Assembly (NCBI RefSeq): GCF_009830105.1
Contig: NZ_WURB01000015.1
Coordinates: 42,868 to 106,867 of the forward strand
Source: Microvirga makkahensis
Lineage (GTDB): Bacteria; Pseudomonadota; Alphaproteobacteria; Rhizobiales; Beijerinckiaceae
DNA: 64,000 nt
Direction: 5' to 3'
The position numbers were made by a program, and so were the translations under genes. Below are positions 60,749-64,000 of this stretch, piece after piece. The notes under the pieces are model-generated. The model made no database searches. It saw only the letters and a list, made by a program, of their open reading frames with translations, and was not told the origin of the DNA. Within the stretch, counting starts at the first letter, position 1. The number at the start of each line of letters is the position of its first letter.

Positions 60749-61711
60749 ATGAAGCTAACCCGCCGCCTCGTTCTTGCCGCTGCCGCGGTGTTCACCCTCA
60801 GCACTCCGGTGCTGGCGCAATATCCCGAACGGCCCATCACGCTAATCGTGCCCTGGGCGGCGGGCGGCGGAACGGACGCGACGGCCCGCACAGTGGCGTC
60901 GCTCCTCGAACAGGAGCTTGGAAAACCGATCAACGTGGTCAACCGCACGGGCGGGGGCGGCATCATTGGGCATACCGAAATCGCCAATGCAAAGCCTGAC
61001 GGCTACACCCTGGGCGTGATCACGACCGAGCTCTCCCTTTATCACTGGCTGGGGACATCGCCGCTGGACTACAAGAACTACACGCCGATCGCTCTCTATA
61101 ATACAGACGCACAGAGCATCAACGTGCGCCCCGACGGGCCCAAGGACCTGAAGGAGCTGCTGGCCAGGGCAAAGGAAAAGCCCGGCTCCCTGAAGGCTTC
61201 CGGCGCCAATCGCGGCGGCGCGCCTCATCTCGCGATGGCGGGTCTTCTCAATGCCTCGCAGATGCCCGTCGATACGGTTCCGTGGGTTCCAACGGACGGC
61301 ATCACGCCTGCGCTGCAGCTGCTCACGTCGAATGCAATCGCCGTGGTGGGAACCACGATTCCCGAAGTGCAGGCGATGGTCGACGCAGGCGAAGTGAGGA
61401 CGCTTGCCATCATGCGCGCGGAGCGCGATCCCTCCTTCCCGAATGTGCCGACCGTCAAGGAGGCTGCTGGCGTCGACTGGTACCTGTCGTCCTGGCGCGG
61501 CATCGCGGGCCCGAAGGATCTGCCGGCCGACGTGGCGAAGCGGCTCTCGGACGCCATGGCGAAAGTCGTTGAGAAACCTGAGTTCAAGTCGTTCATGTCT
61601 GCCCGGAAGTTCGGCATGGACTACGCGGACGCACAGAAATTCGCGAAATTTTTAGCGGATGCGGACGAGCGTTTCGGTACGGCCATCAAGGCCGCTGGAC
61701 TTGCGAAGTAA
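60749..61711 (+). CDS. tctC: Tripartite tricarboxylate transporter, binding protein (TctC/Bug)
   Basis: Periplasmic protein of 320 residues with signal peptide ~1-22 (VLAQYPERP). The Bug-family hallmarks are YPERPITLIVPWAAGGGTDA, NVVNRTGGGGIIGHTEIANA, KPDGYTLG and PHLAMAGLL. GGAGGATCCC provides the ribosome binding site. TctC relatives bind organic acids such as citrate, and some related systems take up sulfonates; the ligand here is unknown. Confidence 0.92.
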   Translation: MKLTRRLVLAAAAVFTLSTPVLAQYPERPITLIVPWAAGGGTDATARTVASLLEQELGKPINVVNRTGGGGIIGHTEIANAKPDGYTLGVITTELSLYHWLGTSPLDYKNYTPIALYNTDAQSINVRPDGPKDLKELLARAKEKPGSLKASGANRGGAPHLAMAGLLNASQMPVDTVPWVPTDGITPALQLLTSNAIAVVGTTIPEVQAMVDAGEVRTLAIMRAERDPSFPNVPTVKEAAGVDWYLSSWRGIAGPKDLPADVAKRLSDAMAKVVEKPEFKSFMSARKFGMDYADAQKFAKFLADADERFGTAIKAAGLAK

Positions 61712-61734
61712 ACCGCGAACGGAAGCTGTCCGTC

Positions 61735-62232
61735 ATGAGCAAAGCTCCGTTTCTGGCAGGCGTGATCCTGTCTCTTGCGGGAGCAGGCGTCATCATGGAA
61801 GCAATGCGCCTTCCGGTGATCCCCGGCCAGACCTATGGGCCGGGTCTTTTCCCCACGGTGATCGGCATCGGGCTGCTGGTTTTCGGTGCCGTCTACGCCC
61901 TGAACGCGCGGCGCCCGACGGAGCCGGCGATCGTTCCGGAAGCTGAGTGGGCTGCGCCCGACGCGGAGGAGGGGAGCGCTCCGGAGCGCCCCTTCTATGG
62001 GGCGCTTGCATGGCTCATTGCCGGGCTCGCGGGAACGATCCTTCTGTGGGAGACCGCAGGCTTCGTTCTGCTGATGTCGGTGGTTCTGATGGTCTTCATG
62101 ATCCTGCTGGGCGTGCGACTCTGGCTTGCGGGTCTCGTCGCCGTCGCGTCCACGATCATGGTCTATGCGATCTTCATCAGAATCCTGACGGTTCCTCTTC
62201 CGTCCGGCCTGCTCGCGCCGCTGGGTTTGTGA
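61735..62232 (+). CDS. tctB: Tripartite tricarboxylate transporter, small membrane protein TctB
   Basis: Protein of 165 residues with four membrane segments: two near the N-terminus, then after an acidic loop (~65-88, EAEWAAPDAEEGSAPE) two near the C-terminus. Weakly conserved as usual for TctB. Its identity rests on size, topology and position between tctC and tctA (23-bp and 7-bp gaps). Confidence 0.88.
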   Translation: MSKAPFLAGVILSLAGAGVIMEAMRLPVIPGQTYGPGLFPTVIGIGLLVFGAVYALNARRPTEPAIVPEAEWAAPDAEEGSAPERPFYGALAWLIAGLAGTILLWETAGFVLLMSVVLMVFMILLGVRLWLAGLVAVASTIMVYAIFIRILTVPLPSGLLAPLGL

Positions 62233-62239
62233 GGCAGAC

Positions 62240-63760
62240 ATGCAAACGCTTCTTGAGGCCTTCGGACTCATCGCGGATCCTCAGGTCGTCGTCACCGTCC
62301 TGCTGGCTTCCATTTTCGGGCTCTTCGTCGGCGCCATTCCCGGGCTGACAGCCACCATGGCGACGGCGCTTCTCGTGCCGATGACCTTTTTCATGGATCC
62401 GCTGTCGTCGATTGCCGCCATCGTCGCCTGCACCGCCACGGCCATCACCGCAGGCGATATTCCTGGCTGTCTGCTGCGCATTCCCGGCACGCCCGCTTCC
62501 GCGGCGTATACGGACGAGACGTTCATGATGACGAAGAAAGGGCTCGGCGCGCAGGCTCTGGGCTCCAGTCTCGTGTCCTCCGTCATTGGCGGTCTGTTCG
62601 GAGCCGTCGTCCTGATGGTCGCAGCGCCCTCGCTGGCGCGTGTCGCCTTGAACTTCTCGAGCTTCGAATATTTCTGGCTCGCATGCATAGGCCTTTCCTG
62701 CGCGGCGCTTGTGAGTGCGTCGGGCCTTGTCGCCGGATTGCTGTCCTTGCTCATCGGCCTTCTGATCGCATGCGTCGGCATGGATGTGATCAGCGGCTCG
62801 CCCCGCTTCACGTTCGGGTCCGTGCAACTCATGGGCGGCGTTAGCTTCGTGCCGGCCATGATCGGCATGTTCGCCATCTCTGAGCTTCTTGACAGCCTTC
62901 TGAACGGAACGGCTCGGCAGCGTTTTGCGAAGCCCCAGAAGATCACTGGCATTTTTCATGGTATCCTTCCGCTCATCTCGAAATACCGCAGGAACGTGGC
63001 CCGTGGGTCCATCATCGGGACCATCATCGGCATTCTGCCGGGAGCAGGCGGTGATATCGCGGCCTGGATCACCTATACCACGGCGCGCCGGTTCTCGAAG
63101 GAGCCGCAGAAATTCGGCACGGGACATCCCGAAGGCGTCATCGAGGCAGGCGCGGCGAACAATGCGGGCCTGAGCGGCGCCTGGGTGCCGGCGCTGGTCT
63201 TCGGGGTCCCCGGAGACGCGGTAACTGCCATCGCCGTCGGCGTGCTGTTTATGAAGGGCATCAATCCCGGTCCGCGCCTGTTCGAGACGCAGGGAGCGAT
63301 GCTCTATGCAGTCTTCATGATCTTCCTCATTGCCAATATCGCGCTGCTGCCGATCGGCTGGTTCGCGATCCGCGCAGCCAGCAAGATCCTCAGCGTTCCA
63401 CGCCCTCAACTCATGGCAGTCCTCCTGCTGTTCTGCATCGTCGGCTCTTTCGCGATCAACAACACGGTCTTCGACATCGGCGTCATGCTGGTCTTCGGGG
63501 TTCTCGCCTTCGCCCTGTCCAAAGCCGGCATTCCCATCGCGCCCATCATCCTCGGTATCGTCCTCGGACCGCTCCTGGAGCAGAACTTCCTTACCTCGAT
63601 GACGATTGCGGACGGCAGCGTGATCGCGTTCTTTGAGCGTCCGATTGCCGGCATCCTTGGCGTGTTCGTATTGCTGCTGTGGAGCATCCCGCTCGTGAGC
63701 GCTATCCTACAATTGTTCCGCCTCATGTTCGCTACAAAACCCGTGAAGCTGACCGGATAA
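62240..63760 (+). CDS. tctA: Tripartite tricarboxylate transporter, large membrane protein TctA
   Basis: Protein of 506 residues with about twelve helices. LFVGAIPGLTATMATALLVP and the second-half repeat GSIIGTIIGILPGAGGDIAA are the diagnostic PGxxGxxAA-type motifs. Others are GAANNAGLSGAWVPALVFGV and GVPGDAVTAIAVGVLFMKGI. It forms the transport channel energised by the ion gradient. It is the last gene before the truncated transposase. Confidence 0.94.
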   Translation: MQTLLEAFGLIADPQVVVTVLLASIFGLFVGAIPGLTATMATALLVPMTFFMDPLSSIAAIVACTATAITAGDIPGCLLRIPGTPASAAYTDETFMMTKKGLGAQALGSSLVSSVIGGLFGAVVLMVAAPSLARVALNFSSFEYFWLACIGLSCAALVSASGLVAGLLSLLIGLLIACVGMDVISGSPRFTFGSVQLMGGVSFVPAMIGMFAISELLDSLLNGTARQRFAKPQKITGIFHGILPLISKYRRNVARGSIIGTIIGILPGAGGDIAAWITYTTARRFSKEPQKFGTGHPEGVIEAGAANNAGLSGAWVPALVFGVPGDAVTAIAVGVLFMKGINPGPRLFETQGAMLYAVFMIFLIANIALLPIGWFAIRAASKILSVPRPQLMAVLLLFCIVGSFAINNTVFDIGVMLVFGVLAFALSKAGIPIAPIILGIVLGPLLEQNFLTSMTIADGSVIAFFERPIAGILGVFVLLLWSIPLVSAILQLFRLMFATKPVKLTG

Positions 63761-63847
63761 GTCTTCAAGTCGGGTCATTCCTGCAAGGCGAACCATGCGC
63801 ATCGATCATCCAAGATGGGAGATGCCCTTCCACAGGACCTCTGCGTT

Positions 63848-64000
63848 GTGAGTTTCTCAAAGAAGAAACGGCCGATGCGCATGCTGATCGTCGGCTACTG
63901 CTACGGCATCCGCTCGGAGCGCAAGCTGTGCGAGGAGGTCTCGCGTCATCTGGCCTATCGATGGTTCCGCCGGCTTGATCTAGATGACGCGGCGCCGGAT
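63848..64000 (+). mobile_element. IS1182-like transposase, N-terminal part, cut by window end
   Basis: The frame open to the window edge reads RPMRMLIVGYCYGIRSERKL, then CEEVSRHLAYRWFRRLDLDD. This matches the early conserved block of IS1182-family transposases (MLLIGYCYGIRSERRLCEEV). The usual ~40 residues before this block are missing or in another frame, so it may be truncated at its 5' end. Whether the rest is intact cannot be seen. Confidence 0.75.

Noticed and set aside
1..64000. CRISPR arrays, rRNA genes, complete tRNA genes
   Set aside because: No regularly spaced direct repeats, no rRNA signature and only one tRNA fragment were seen.

Overview
This 64 kb window reads as part of a secondary replicon (megaplasmid or chromid) of an alphaproteobacterium of the Hyphomicrobiales. 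The evidence is a complete repABC replication and partition locus with its antisense RNA and clustered parS-like palindromes, high G+C coding sequence, and gene types typical of that order (RHE_PE00001-type protein, hemP/hmu haem uptake, rhodanese-ChrB fusion). A Microvirga/Methylobacterium/Bosea-like host is my inference, not something the sequence proves.

Layout. 0-3 kb: chromate resistance chrB-chrA, followed by an MFS transporter broken by frameshifts. 3-6.6 kb: a small redox/detoxification group (NAD(P)-dependent reductase, GFA-type protein, two HxlR regulators, a glutathione S-transferase) with a MITE-like repeat. 6.7-14 kb: a tRNA-Lys 3' remnant, a SUV3-like helicase, a few small genes, then about 3 kb with no convincing genes. 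14.2-17.8 kb: repA-repB-repC with four parS-like sites and a ctRNA gene. 17.8-19.7 kb: degraded sequence. 19.7-23.7 kb: a manganese/zinc-type ABC importer behind a Fur-family-type operator. 23.8-34.4 kb: a signalling and uptake locus. Its PgtC/PgtB/PgtA-like module (solute-binding sensor, histidine kinase, sigma-54 activator) stands before a near-perfect sigma-54 promoter that drives a binding-protein ABC importer, followed by two phosphatase genes. 34.5-36.7 kb: an orphan hybrid histidine kinase. 36.7-42.4 kb: divergent haem uptake genes hemP-hmuTUV and hmuR plus a haem-degrading monooxygenase. 42.5-49.5 kb: an RHE_PE00001-type gene, a zinc-ribbon protein, and a TetR-controlled RND efflux pump. 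49.5-51.2 kb: an IS6-family element and a YkuD protein with an altered active site. 51.6-63.8 kb: a catabolic regulon controlled by one IclR protein. The window ends inside an IS1182-like transposase gene.

Two systems stand out. In the 23.8-34.4 kb locus the sensor binding protein and the transport binding protein are clearly paralogous, and the promoter type matches the regulator type. It therefore looks like a self-contained sense-and-import system, perhaps for a phosphorylated organic compound. In the 51.6-63.8 kb locus four copies of the dyad core TCCGNATTNCGG lie in the promoters of a kinase-aldolase-aldolase-dehydrogenase operon, the iclR-dapA-like unit, an amino-acid-type ABC importer and a TctCBA transporter. 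The kinase recalls sulfofructose kinase YihV and the LacD-type aldolase recalls YihT, so an organosulfonate or other unusual sugar substrate is a testable hypothesis.

All names come from motif and family recognition by reading. No database search was run.
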